Source: Empedobacter falsenii
GTDB taxonomy: Bacteria > Bacteroidota > Bacteroidia > Flavobacteriales > Weeksellaceae
Assembly: GCF_019308355.1 (NCBI RefSeq)
Contig: NZ_JAAGKM010000001.1
Coordinates: forward strand, 62,001 to 126,000
Reading direction: 5' to 3'
Length of the DNA: 64,000 nucleotides
This document shows, piece after piece, positions 24,886 through 33,574 of this stretch. A model generated the notes under the pieces. It saw nothing but the letters and a program-made list of their open reading frames with translations, searched no databases and was not told the DNA's origin. Position 1 is the first letter of the stretch; each line of letters begins with the position of its first letter. The translations under genes were made by a program, and so were the position numbers.

Positions 24886-24903
24886 AAGCTAAAATTTTTA
24901 CAT

Positions 24904-24934
24904 AAAAAAGCCATCTCAAAGAGATGGCTTTTTT
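24904..24934 (-). terminator. Rho-independent terminator of the Fe-S/HAD genes
   Basis: A perfect 14-bp stem (AAAAAAGCCATCTC with GAGATGGCTTTTTT) has a 3-nt loop. It lies past the stop of the CCG-domain gene, and the A/T flanks give a T run on the minus strand. Confidence 0.92.
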
Positions 24935-24955
24935 ATATTATTTTTATAAATTCGA

Positions 24956-25747
24956 TTATAAATCTTTCGCTTCCATAATCAATTCAGCTAAGTCTTTTAC
25001 CATAACCGTTGATTCTTTTTCGAAGTGTTTTACACCGTCTGTCATCATTGTATTACAAAATGGACAACCTGTTGCGATAATGTGCGGCTCTTTCTCTAAA
25101 GCCTCTTCTGTACGTTCTACATTGATGTCTTTGTTTCCTTTTTCTGGTTCTTTGAACATCTGCGCTCCACCAGCACCACAACATAATCCACGTGTTTTGC
25201 AACGTTTCATTTCGACTAATTCGGCATCTAATTTTTCGATTAATTCACGAGGCGCTTCGTACACATCGTTACCGCGACCTAAATAACAAGGATCGTGGAA
25301 AGTGATTCGTCTTCCTTTGAACGTTTCAGAACCTTCTAATTTCAATTTACCTTCGTTGATTAACTGCTGTAAATATTGAGAATGATGCAAAACTTCATAC
25401 TCTCCACCTAAACTTGGATATTCATTTTTCAACGTATTGAAACAATGTGGACAAGTTGTAACGATCTTTTTCACTTCGTAAGCATTCAGAACTTCAATAT
25501 TCATCATAGCTTGCATTTGGAAAACAAATTCGTTACCAGCACGCTTTGCAGGATCACCTGTACACGATTCTTCTGTTCCTAAAACGGCGAATTCTACGCC
25601 AATATTATTTAAAATTTTAACGAATGCTCGTGTTATTTTTTTAGCTCTGTCATCAAAACTTCCGGCGCAACCAACCCAAAACAAAACTTCTGGTTGTTTG
25701 CCTTCGGCCATATATTGAGCCATTGTTTTAACTGTAATATTTGACAT
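24956..25747 (-). CDS. (Fe-S)-binding CCG-domain protein (HdrB/LutA/GlpC-like)
   Basis: A 263-residue protein with two cysteine-rich CCG domains. The first has WVGCAGSFDDR, EESCTGDPAKR and TCPHCFNTLKNEY. The second has FHDPCYLGRGNDVY, RGLCCGAGGAQMF and TGCPFCNTMM. Such domains hold Fe-S clusters and act as the catalytic or electron-accepting half of heterodisulfide-reductase-like complexes. The membrane-bound four-cysteine partner is encoded just upstream (26287-27615) with one HAD gene between. Together they probably pass electrons between a quinone or cytochrome-like membrane part and an unknown soluble donor. The exact substrate is not known. Confidence 0.88.
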   Translation of the reverse strand: MSNITVKTMAQYMAEGKQPEVLFWVGCAGSFDDRAKKITRAFVKILNNIGVEFAVLGTEESCTGDPAKRAGNEFVFQMQAMMNIEVLNAYEVKKIVTTCPHCFNTLKNEYPSLGGEYEVLHHSQYLQQLINEGKLKLEGSETFKGRRITFHDPCYLGRGNDVYEAPRELIEKLDAELVEMKRCKTRGLCCGAGGAQMFKEPEKGNKDINVERTEEALEKEPHIIATGCPFCNTMMTDGVKHFEKESTVMVKDLAELIMEAKDL

Positions 25748-25786
25748 ATTTTTTTGTAGTCTTTGTGTTATTTGAATGGATTTAGT

Positions 25787-26215
25787 TTAATGTTTTCCAT
25801 CATCAAAAACTTGAATCGAAACATTTTTTTCAACCAAATCTGTAAATTTACCATTGTATCGTGTCGCTTTTACTAAATGGTTGTCAACCCAATGATAATT
25901 TCCTCCACGAGGTTTTCCCATTAAAAGTCCATGGTATTTGAAACCATGTTTTTTCAACCAAATTTCTGTGTACTCACGATGTTCTTCTGTACGTGATGTA
26001 AAAAATGTGATAATATGTCCTTCGTCGTACCATTTGTTTAATGTTTCTAAAGCATCTGGATATAATTCTGCTGTTAGCATACGTTCTGGTTCTTCGTTTG
26101 GAATATCATCGCAAATTGTTCCATCAATGTCAATTAAATAATTTTTAACATTTTCTGGTAAAATAGGACTTACTCTTTCTCCGTTTTCAATTTTTTCCTC
26201 TAAGAAATTTTCCAT
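25787..26215 (-). CDS. HAD-superfamily phosphatase-like protein
   Basis: A 142-residue protein with the HAD motif I LIDIDGTICDD (nucleophile Asp at about residue 29 and the +2 Asp). Motif II is IITFFTSRTEEH. A lysine-containing GKPRGGNYHWVDNH segment and a late Asp pair (VFDDG) are candidates for motifs III and IV. Homologues are sometimes annotated as phosphoheptose isomerase, which the motifs do not support. It sits between two Fe-S redox genes with 39-71 bp gaps, so it is co-oriented and perhaps co-transcribed. No cap domain is evident; the substrate is unknown. Confidence 0.75.
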   Translation of the reverse strand: MENFLEEKIENGERVSPILPENVKNYLIDIDGTICDDIPNEEPERMLTAELYPDALETLNKWYDEGHIITFFTSRTEEHREYTEIWLKKHGFKYHGLLMGKPRGGNYHWVDNHLVKATRYNGKFTDLVEKNVSIQVFDDGKH

Positions 26216-26286
26216 GTGTGCTGTGTTTGTGTGTTATGTACAAAAATTAATAGTTCTTTGAGAATGAGTAATTGTATTTTACAATT

Positions 26287-27615
26287 TTAATCGTTTGCCC
26301 AATTCAATCTATCCGCATTGTTAAATTGCCAAGGAGCTCCATTGTTTTCGACATTTGTCATCATCATGTTCAACTCGTTTGGTGCAGCAGATTGTTCCAT
26401 TACCAAATAACGACGTAAATCAACAATAATTGATAACGGATCGATATTTACTGGACAAGCCTGTGTACATGCATTACAAGATGTACATGCCCATAATTCT
26501 TCTGGTGAAATGTAATCGTTGACAAGCATTTTACCATCATCCACAAAACTTCCGTTTGCATCGATGTTTTTACTTACTTCTTCTAAACGATCACGAGTAT
26601 CCATCATAATTTTTCGAGGAGATAATTTTTTCCCTGTCAAATTTGCTGGACATTCAGATGTACAACGCCCACACTCCGTACATGTGTAGGCATTCAATAA
26701 TTGTACTCTGTTTAAATCAAAAATATCTTTTGCTCCAAATGTTTCTGGCTCTCCCTGTGGTTCGGCAGGTGCTGCGTAAGGATCTGCATTTGGATCCATC
26801 ATCATTTTTACCTCATCTGTTACAGATTGTAAATTATTGAATTCTCCTTTTGGTTCTAACTTAGAAAACCATGTATTTGGAAAAGCCAAAATGATGTGTA
26901 AATGTTTTGAATAATACAAATAATTTAAGAAAAAGAAAATTCCGATGATATGAAACCACCAAGCTGCTCTTTCTATAATTGTAATAAATGTGATGTCGTT
27001 GAATTGACTAATAATTGGTGCTGTTAACCAAGAAGAAATTGGAAAAGATCCTGTTTCGATATAATGAGGTGCACCCATTTTTTGTAACACTTGATCTGCA
27101 CCATTCATTGTAAATAAAGCCAACATAAATGCAACCTCCATAATTAGGATATAATTAGCATCGTCTTTTGCCCAGCCTTTCATTTCTGGTTTCCAAAAAC
27201 GTCCAACTTTTACAAAGTTTCTTCTACAGAAGAAAATGATACACGAAACCATCACCAAAAAGGCTAAAATCTCGAAAAACCCTATCATTCCGTTATAGAA
27301 ACCTCCTAAGAAACTTAGAATACGGTGTGTTCCGAATACACCATCGATGATAATTTCTAATACTTCGATATTGATTAAAACAAATCCTACATAAACAAAA
27401 ACATGTAGAATACCAGCAAGAGGACGAACAGTCATTTTACCTTGTCCTAAAGCCACACGAGCCATCGTTTTCCACCTTTCCGCAGGATGATCGAAACGAT
27501 CTATTTCTTTCCCTAATTTGATGTTACGTATAAGTTTCTTTACGTTTTGCGCAAAGAACCAAATACTTCCTATCATAATTAGAAGAAAGATTACATTTGG
27601 AATGTACTTCATCAT
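26287..27615 (-). CDS. Membrane (Fe-S)-binding oxidoreductase subunit (HdrC/NarI-like fusion)
   Basis: A 442-residue protein. The N-terminal half has about five or six transmembrane helices (residues 5-25, 73-100, 108-130, 155-172, 212-238), as in NarI/DsrM cytochrome-like domains. The C-terminal part has two [4Fe-4S] motifs, CTECGRCTSECPANL and CTSCNACTQACPVNI, in a ferredoxin-like HdrC domain. It is the membrane partner of the CCG protein. Reaction and donor are unknown; quinone reduction or oxidation is the natural inference. Confidence 0.87.
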   Translation of the reverse strand: MMKYIPNVIFLLIMIGSIWFFAQNVKKLIRNIKLGKEIDRFDHPAERWKTMARVALGQGKMTVRPLAGILHVFVYVGFVLINIEVLEIIIDGVFGTHRILSFLGGFYNGMIGFFEILAFLVMVSCIIFFCRRNFVKVGRFWKPEMKGWAKDDANYILIMEVAFMLALFTMNGADQVLQKMGAPHYIETGSFPISSWLTAPIISQFNDITFITIIERAAWWFHIIGIFFFLNYLYYSKHLHIILAFPNTWFSKLEPKGEFNNLQSVTDEVKMMMDPNADPYAAPAEPQGEPETFGAKDIFDLNRVQLLNAYTCTECGRCTSECPANLTGKKLSPRKIMMDTRDRLEEVSKNIDANGSFVDDGKMLVNDYISPEELWACTSCNACTQACPVNIDPLSIIVDLRRYLVMEQSAAPNELNMMMTNVENNGAPWQFNNADRLNWAND

Positions 27616-27665
27616 TTTTTATTAGTTTTTTTTGAGTTTTGAGTATTTAAATTTTAGTTTTGATT

Positions 27666-28640
27666 TTATGGCTGAACTGGTTGCTTTTTACCAAAAACAG
27701 AGATGTTCACATAACGACTTGGGTTTTTCTTTAAGTCTGTTACCAATTCATTCATATTTTTGATTGTTGCTTCAAGTTCGTTAGCAAGCGTTTCATCTTT
27801 TGCTAATTTTCCTAAAGAACCTTTTCCATTATTCATATCTTCTAACAATGTATTTAAGTTTTTAGACGCATTTTCAAAATTCTTAATCACTTGATCTAAT
27901 TCTAACGCGTTTAATTTATCCGCAGTTTTTCCAAATTTGTCAACCGTAGCTTTTGCAGAAGCCATTGTAGCACTTGCATTGTTAAGCGTTGTGTTCAATG
28001 TCTTTTCGTTTGTTTTGATCAAATTATTTGCACTATTTGATGTTGCAGTCAACGATTGCGCTGTTTTGTCGAACGAATCAATTGTATGATTCAAGTTTCT
28101 CAACATTGCTTTAATATCTTGTTGAGTTGACGGATCCAAAACATTGTTTACACTTCCTAATGTTTGATTAAAACTTAATAAAACACTATCTAACTTTGCT
28201 TGTGTTGGCGTTAATTGTTTCGTCAAACCATCTAACATTCCGCCTGCAATACGACCTTGTAAATAATCACCATCTTTTGCTACATCTGGTCCATAGTCTA
28301 ATAAAAGTCTAACTTCTGGTCCAGACATAATTCCTGGTTCGTAAATTTCTGCAATTGTTTTTTTCGAAAATTGAATATCTTTTTCGACAGAAATCACGAC
28401 TTCAAAATAGATAGGTTTTGCAGTATCTATAATTTTAATTTCTTTCACCTGACCAACTCTCAAACCGTTTACAGAAACAGGTTTAGAAGGAGCTAATCCG
28501 CTTACATTTTCGTATTTTACAGTAAACAAACGTCCTGATGAAAAAATATTTTGACCTTTTAAGAAATTGAATAGCATGAAAAAACCTACTAAGGTTAAGA
28601 TGGTAACAACTCCTATTTTTAATTCTTTAGATAACTTCAC
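27666..28640 (-). CDS. MCE/MlaD family lipid-transport protein
   Basis: A 324-residue protein with an N-terminal transmembrane anchor (LKIGVVTILTLVGFFMLFNFL, about 7-27). One MCE domain covers about residues 38-115 (VKYENVSGLAPSKPVSVNGLRVGQVKEI). A long helical region rich in Asn/Thr follows (about 135-300). MlaD-like proteins form hexameric rings that shuttle phospholipids across the periplasm. No MlaE or MlaF is next to it, so partner genes lie elsewhere. It follows the amidase gene by 59 bp in the same orientation, a common Bacteroidota pairing. Confidence 0.9.
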   Translation of the reverse strand: MKLSKELKIGVVTILTLVGFFMLFNFLKGQNIFSSGRLFTVKYENVSGLAPSKPVSVNGLRVGQVKEIKIIDTAKPIYFEVVISVEKDIQFSKKTIAEIYEPGIMSGPEVRLLLDYGPDVAKDGDYLQGRIAGGMLDGLTKQLTPTQAKLDSVLLSFNQTLGSVNNVLDPSTQQDIKAMLRNLNHTIDSFDKTAQSLTATSNSANNLIKTNEKTLNTTLNNASATMASAKATVDKFGKTADKLNALELDQVIKNFENASKNLNTLLEDMNNGKGSLGKLAKDETLANELEATIKNMNELVTDLKKNPSRYVNISVFGKKQPVQP

Positions 28641-28699
28641 TTGTTATGATTTTATGCAAAAATAAAATTTAATTTGTAAAGAAACATTTTATATTACGT

Positions 28700-30007
28700 T
28701 TACATTGGTTCTTCACCATTAAATGTAACGATAAAGGCGTTTCTAAAACCTTTGTCTTGTACTTGTTTCAATGTTTTTTGAGCAGATTCCATTGTTTTAT
28801 CAGAGCCATAATAATATTTCTGAAGTCCACCTTCTTTTACTCGCAACACATTTGTCAATCCATTAAATTTTTCGTCTTTGTCTTTATATTTTTTATTTGA
28901 TGTCATAAACTGAACACGATAATTTTTACCACCTTCTAATTTTTTATTCGTTTCAAATTCTACAATTTTTGCACCAGAAAATCCTTTACGTTTTACCGTT
29001 TGCAACAAATCATCTGCACGAGATTGTAAATCTGTTTCTCCGTAATAATACACGTAATTATCACCTTCCTGAATTACATCTAAATCTGTTAAACCTCTTA
29101 ATTGCGGCGAAGTTGAAGAAAATTTCATTTTAGACTCCATTACCCTTACCTTCAATTTTTTTCCTTCTACAGGTTTTTCAACTTTTTTAACTGGTTTAGG
29201 TTTTTCGTCCTCGTCCTCTACTCCACTTCTACGATCATATTCTTTTTTGAATTGTTTAAAAGCTTCATAAATTGTAGTCGTCGTTTTATCTTTTCCTTCG
29301 TCTGATGCTAAAAATGTTCCTTCATCATAATTCGAAATAAATCCTAACTCTACCAAAACAGAAGGAGAAGCATTTCCTCTCAACACGTGAAAATTTGCTT
29401 GTTTAACACCTCTACTTTTTCTGAAATCACGATTTACGAAACCTTTTTCTACCAAATCTGCAAAACGAATAGATTGTTCTTTATAAGCTGCATTCATAAT
29501 CTCAAAAGCGATAACCGCTTCCGGATCATTTGGATTAAATTTTTCGTAACGTTCTTGATCTTTCTCTAAAAACACAACCGAGTTTTCACGTTTAGAAACT
29601 TCATCTGTTTCGTTAGATCGTTTCAATCCCATTACAAATGTTTCTGTTCCTGTTGCGCTTTTGTTATCAGCCGAATTACAGTGAATCGAGACAAATAAAT
29701 TCGCATGATTATCATTTGAAATTCGTGTACGTTCCCATAATTCTAAAAAAATATCTGTATCACGTGTTAAAACAACTTTAACATCTTTGTGATTTTTCTT
29801 AATTAACTCCGCTAATCTTTTCGAAACATCTAACGTGATATTCTTTTCATAATCAGCGACTCCCCTTGCTCCAGCATCATGTCCACCATGACCAGCATCA
29901 ATAACAATTACAAAATTTTGCTTTTTTTGTGCAAATGAAAATGTAGAAAATACCATCATCATCGCAAAAAATAAATACTTTTGTATGTTAATCATTTTTA
30001 AACTCAT
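28700..30007 (-). CDS. N-acetylmuramoyl-L-alanine amidase (AmiC type, Amidase_3)
   Basis: Cleaves the amide bond between muramic acid and the stem peptide. Of 435 residues, a signal peptide ends in FSFAQ. The Amidase_3 domain covers about 30-250, with zinc ligands in IDAGHGGHDAGARG and SIHCNSAD and a catalytic Glu in VLVELGFISN. A Lys/Glu-rich linker leads to two repeated C-terminal modules (about 285-355 and 365-435) with YVYYYGETDLQSR and KYYYGSDKTMESAQ, which look SPOR-like and may bind septal glycan. Starts at 30007 and 29995 are both possible; both keep the signal peptide. It diverges from lptD. Confidence 0.9.
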   Translation of the reverse strand: MSLKMINIQKYLFFAMMMVFSTFSFAQKKQNFVIVIDAGHGGHDAGARGVADYEKNITLDVSKRLAELIKKNHKDVKVVLTRDTDIFLELWERTRISNDNHANLFVSIHCNSADNKSATGTETFVMGLKRSNETDEVSKRENSVVFLEKDQERYEKFNPNDPEAVIAFEIMNAAYKEQSIRFADLVEKGFVNRDFRKSRGVKQANFHVLRGNASPSVLVELGFISNYDEGTFLASDEGKDKTTTTIYEAFKQFKKEYDRRSGVEDEDEKPKPVKKVEKPVEGKKLKVRVMESKMKFSSTSPQLRGLTDLDVIQEGDNYVYYYGETDLQSRADDLLQTVKRKGFSGAKIVEFETNKKLEGGKNYRVQFMTSNKKYKDKDEKFNGLTNVLRVKEGGLQKYYYGSDKTMESAQKTLKQVQDKGFRNAFIVTFNGEEPM

Positions 30008-30011
30008 ACTA

Positions 30012-30037
30012 TAGGTTTGTTTTTTTGATTAATTTTG
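30012..30037 (+). promoter_or_regulatory. Two -7 motifs ahead of lptD
   Basis: TAGGTTTG (30012-30019) and TAATTTTG (30030-30037) both match TAnnTTTG exactly. The second overlaps the first possible TTG start codon at 30035, which favours a start further downstream. Confidence 0.45.
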
Positions 30038-30067
30038 ACGCAATTTATAAAAAATAAGTTTTTCAAT

Positions 30068-32680
30068 TTGTTTACAAAGGCAATTAAATCGATTTTATTT
30101 TTTAGTCCAGTTATGGTTTGCACCGTTTCTTTTGGACAAGTTAAGCAAAATAATAACGATAAAGATCACTCTAAGATAGTTTCTGATTCAGTAAAATTAG
30201 ATACTATTATCCCTGTAAAAGAGAAATTAGAGTTTGTGGTAGAGCACAATTCCGAGGACGAAATACATAATCGTAAAAAACGTATGACTTACCTTTTGCG
30301 TAAGGCACATGTAGTTTACGGCGATATGACTATTGATGCAGATTATATCGAACTAAATTGGGATACAGGTGATGTATATGCCGAAGGTAAGCGCGATTCT
30401 ATTGGGAATATTATTGAAAAAACTAAGTTTACACAAGGTCAACAAGAAATTTTGCAAGATGCTTTCAAAGTAAATTTCAAAACGAAAGTTGGAATTGCAT
30501 ATAACATTCGCATGACGCAAGAAGATGGAATCATCATTGCTGATAAAGCGAAGCGTGTCAATGATTCGGTAATGTTGTTAAAACGTGCCGATTTTACAAC
30601 GGATACTTATTTTAAAGAAGGAAAAGATACTCGACCAGATTATTTTCTTCGCGCCAAAGAAGGAAAAATGATTGATAAAAATGGTAAGAAAACATTAATT
30701 ACCGGACCTATCAATATGTGGATTTATGACGTACCAACGCCCTTAGCATTGCCATTTGGTTACATCCCAGCGATGGGTGCAAAACGTGCCGCAGGTATTT
30801 TGATGCCTCGCCCAGGTGAGCGTACAAATCTTGGTTTCTTTATCGAAGATTTAGGGTTTTATGTTCCATTTGGAGATAATTTTGATTTAAAACTTTCGGG
30901 AGATATCTATACAAAAGGTAGTTGGGCTACTAGAGCCGAGTCTACCTATAAAAAACGTTACAAATACAATGGGCGACTTGCAGCGAATGTAGAAAATCGC
31001 TTAACTGGTATCAAAGGTCTTACAGAAGGCTCTAATGCCTTTTCTAAACAAAGTATGTTTGGTGTTATGTGGTCACATAGCCAAGATCCGAAAGCAAATC
31101 CATATTGGTTATTCAATGCCAATGTTAACTTTTCGAGTTCGAAATATTACCGTGAATCTGTACGAAATCAATACATTAATACTGGACAAGTTTTTACAAA
31201 CAACGTTAACTCGTCTATTAACTTAACAAAAAACTTTGAGAATGCTCCACTAACAGCTCAGTTGAGTATGTCGCACTCTCAAAATTACAATACTGGAGAT
31301 ATTAACATTGCATTTCCTCGTTTCAACTTGACTATGTCTCGTATTTTCCCGTTTGCAAAGAAAAATATGCCAAAAGAAGGTTTAATTCAGAATCTTGGTT
31401 TAACGTATAGTATGCAAGCTGGAAATGAAGTTAACACCAACGACAAAGACATCTTTACAGACAAAATGTGGAAAGATCAAATGCGAATGGGTGCGAATCA
31501 CAAAATTGGTTTGCAGACAGGTATTACACTTGCTAATTATTTCCCATTAACACTTTCTTCTGACTATAATGAAGTTTGGGGTGATAATCGTTTGATTAAA
31601 AATTACAATTCTGTTAACGGAAAAATAGAGGACACAACATTGAAAGGATTCAATTCATATCGAACATTTAATTTCAATGCTTCTGTTTCAACTAATATTT
31701 ATGGATTATATCTTAATCCAAATAAAGATGCTAAGATTTTAGGAATTCAGCACGTGATTACACCATCTATTGGTTATAGTTATACGCCGGATTTCCAAAG
31801 TCAATCTTGGGGATATTACAAAGCTTATCAAAACCAAAATCAAGAAGAAGTTTGGTACAATCAATATCAAAACATGTTGTATGGTGTATCAATTCCTGGT
31901 TTGACAAATTCATTAAACTTTGGAATTTCGAACAACTTAGAGATGAAAGTAAAAGATGCAAATGACCCGAAAGGTTTCAAAAAAGTAAAGATATTTGAAT
32001 ATTTACGTTTGAGTTCATCTTATAACTTCTCTGCAGATGAATTTAAACTTTCTCCAATCAGTATTAACGGAATGACATCTTTGTTTGATAGAAAAGTAAA
32101 CGTACAATTTTCGTCAACTGTTAATCCATATAAAATTCAACGTTACATGAATGCTGAAGGAAGTGAAGTTGCTCAATACATTGATGAACTTGGCTTAGGA
32201 AATCTTCGTATTTCGAATATGACATTAGGAACTGGTTATACATTTGACAATAGTACATTTGGCGGAAAACGTTTCGATGCCAAGAACTATAAAAAACGTG
32301 GAACAGTTCGTGATGAAAATTTCTATTATGACAGCGATAATTATGCGCAATTTGCTATTCCTTGGAGTTTAACAGCTAATTTAAGTTATAATTATAGCAA
32401 AGGAACAGAACGAAAAGGAAGTAGCACAGGTTCTATTGCAATGAATGGTAAAATTTCGCCAACACCATATTGGGCAATTTCTGCAAATGCAACTTACGAT
32501 TTCATCAAAAGTGAAATAACTTATGTACGTTTTGGTTTTGAAAGAGATTTACGAAGCTTTACCTTATCATTCAACTGGACACCAATGGGAACATATAAAA
32601 GTTATGATTTCTTTATCGGAATCAAAGCATCAATCTTACAAGATTTAAAATACAACGATAGATCAAGACTTAATTACTAA
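30068..32680 (+). CDS. lptD: Putative LPS-assembly outer-membrane protein LptD (Bacteroidota type)
   Basis: Inserts lipopolysaccharide into the outer leaflet of the outer membrane. The protein has about 870 residues. The N-terminal signal peptide ends VSFGQ, and an OstA-like periplasmic part follows (HVVYGDMTIDADYIELNWDTGDVYAEGK, IADKAKRVNDSVMLLK). A large C-terminal beta barrel starts from about residue 220 (PLALPFGYIPAMGAKRAAGILMPRPGE). No in-frame ATG lies upstream of the signal peptide. The ORF opens with TTG codons at 30035 and 30068, and I prefer 30068 because it gives a compact signal peptide and leaves room for the promoter. ridA, a membrane gene and pdxA follow within 9-12 bp. Confidence 0.88.
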   Translation: MFTKAIKSILFFSPVMVCTVSFGQVKQNNNDKDHSKIVSDSVKLDTIIPVKEKLEFVVEHNSEDEIHNRKKRMTYLLRKAHVVYGDMTIDADYIELNWDTGDVYAEGKRDSIGNIIEKTKFTQGQQEILQDAFKVNFKTKVGIAYNIRMTQEDGIIIADKAKRVNDSVMLLKRADFTTDTYFKEGKDTRPDYFLRAKEGKMIDKNGKKTLITGPINMWIYDVPTPLALPFGYIPAMGAKRAAGILMPRPGERTNLGFFIEDLGFYVPFGDNFDLKLSGDIYTKGSWATRAESTYKKRYKYNGRLAANVENRLTGIKGLTEGSNAFSKQSMFGVMWSHSQDPKANPYWLFNANVNFSSSKYYRESVRNQYINTGQVFTNNVNSSINLTKNFENAPLTAQLSMSHSQNYNTGDINIAFPRFNLTMSRIFPFAKKNMPKEGLIQNLGLTYSMQAGNEVNTNDKDIFTDKMWKDQMRMGANHKIGLQTGITLANYFPLTLSSDYNEVWGDNRLIKNYNSVNGKIEDTTLKGFNSYRTFNFNASVSTNIYGLYLNPNKDAKILGIQHVITPSIGYSYTPDFQSQSWGYYKAYQNQNQEEVWYNQYQNMLYGVSIPGLTNSLNFGISNNLEMKVKDANDPKGFKKVKIFEYLRLSSSYNFSADEFKLSPISINGMTSLFDRKVNVQFSSTVNPYKIQRYMNAEGSEVAQYIDELGLGNLRISNMTLGTGYTFDNSTFGGKRFDAKNYKKRGTVRDENFYYDSDNYAQFAIPWSLTANLSYNYSKGTERKGSSTGSIAMNGKISPTPYWAISANATYDFIKSEITYVRFGFERDLRSFTLSFNWTPMGTYKSYDFFIGIKASILQDLKYNDRSRLNY

Positions 32681-32692
32681 AAAAATATTAAT

Positions 32693-33079
32693 ATGAAAAA
32701 ACAAATCGTTCATACAGAAAAAGCACCACAAGCAATTGGACCTTATTCACAAGGTGTAAAATACAACGGATTTATTTACACATCAGGACAAATTCCTTTC
32801 AATGTAGAAAAAAATGAATTGGTTACAACAGGTATTCAAGATGAAGTTCATCAAGTAATGAAAAATGTAATTGCAATTTTAGAAGCTGGCGGAACAACAA
32901 TTGACCAAGTTGTAAAAACAACAATTTTTGTTAAGGATTTGAATGATTTCAACGCAGTTAACGAAGTTTATGCTTCTTATTTTAATGACGAAAATTATCC
33001 TGCACGCGAATGTGTAGAAGTTGCTCGTTTACCACGCGACGTAAATGTTGAAATTTCTGTAATCGCTATTGCAGACTAA
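32693..33079 (+). CDS. ridA: RidA family reactive-intermediate deaminase
   Basis: Hydrolyses reactive enamine/imine intermediates released by PLP enzymes. At 128 residues it has the usual length. The catalytic Arg105 is in NYPARECVEVARLPRDVNVEI, with the IGPYSQ and YTSGQIP motifs at 15-36, so it belongs to the active RidA group. It lies 12 bp after lptD. Placement before pdxA, which makes the PLP precursor, is suggestive but may be chance. Confidence 0.93.
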   Translation: MKKQIVHTEKAPQAIGPYSQGVKYNGFIYTSGQIPFNVEKNELVTTGIQDEVHQVMKNVIAILEAGGTTIDQVVKTTIFVKDLNDFNAVNEVYASYFNDENYPARECVEVARLPRDVNVEISVIAIAD

Positions 33080-33088
33080 TAAAATATT

Positions 33089-33565
33089 ATGCTAAAAGAC
33101 AAAACTGTATTAAGAAACACAATTGCTGTAATAGTAGGATTAGCTGTTATCTACGCTATCATACAATTTGGTCTTATATACAACGCGGATAGATTGGGAT
33201 GGGACAACAAAGTTTTTCCGGAATGGAGACACATCATCAAATACTTTTCGCACCAAGAAGGAAAAAAATTCGAAGTTCAATTTTTTGGATCAATGCTCGC
33301 AATTAGTGGAATTGCAGCTTTAGTTGGAGGTGTTATAACAGCACTTATCGTAAGAAGAGCTAAACAAGCTTACACGATGTTTGTAGGTTTTATTGTGTTA
33401 ATCGTTGCATTAGGCGACGTTCTTATCACGCCTTATCACCCAACTTGGTACGAAATTGCGATCTGTCCAGTTTTATTCTTTTCATCATGGATTGGAGGTT
33501 TAATTGTAGATTTAATTTACAAAAGATTTTTAAAAAAATACAAACCATCCAGCCAATCATATTAA
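33089..33565 (+). CDS. Four-helix membrane protein, unknown
   Basis: A 158-residue protein with four predicted transmembrane helices at about 11-31, 66-90, 95-113 and 122-143. A polar loop between helices 1 and 2 (NADRLGWDNKVFPEWRHIIKYF) would lie on one face. The tail is basic. I do not recognise a family. It is 9 bp after ridA and 9 bp before pdxA, so it is part of the lptD operon. It could be an accessory of the envelope genes, but nothing in the sequence shows that. Confidence 0.7.
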   Translation: MLKDKTVLRNTIAVIVGLAVIYAIIQFGLIYNADRLGWDNKVFPEWRHIIKYFSHQEGKKFEVQFFGSMLAISGIAALVGGVITALIVRRAKQAYTMFVGFIVLIVALGDVLITPYHPTWYEIAICPVLFFSSWIGGLIVDLIYKRFLKKYKPSSQSY

Positions 33566-33574
33566 ACTAACATT

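Noticed and set aside
26270-26286. Hairpin AATTGTA-TTT-TACAATT as a terminator
   Set aside because: The 7-bp A/T stem has no T run on the minus strand, where the upstream Fe-S gene ends.
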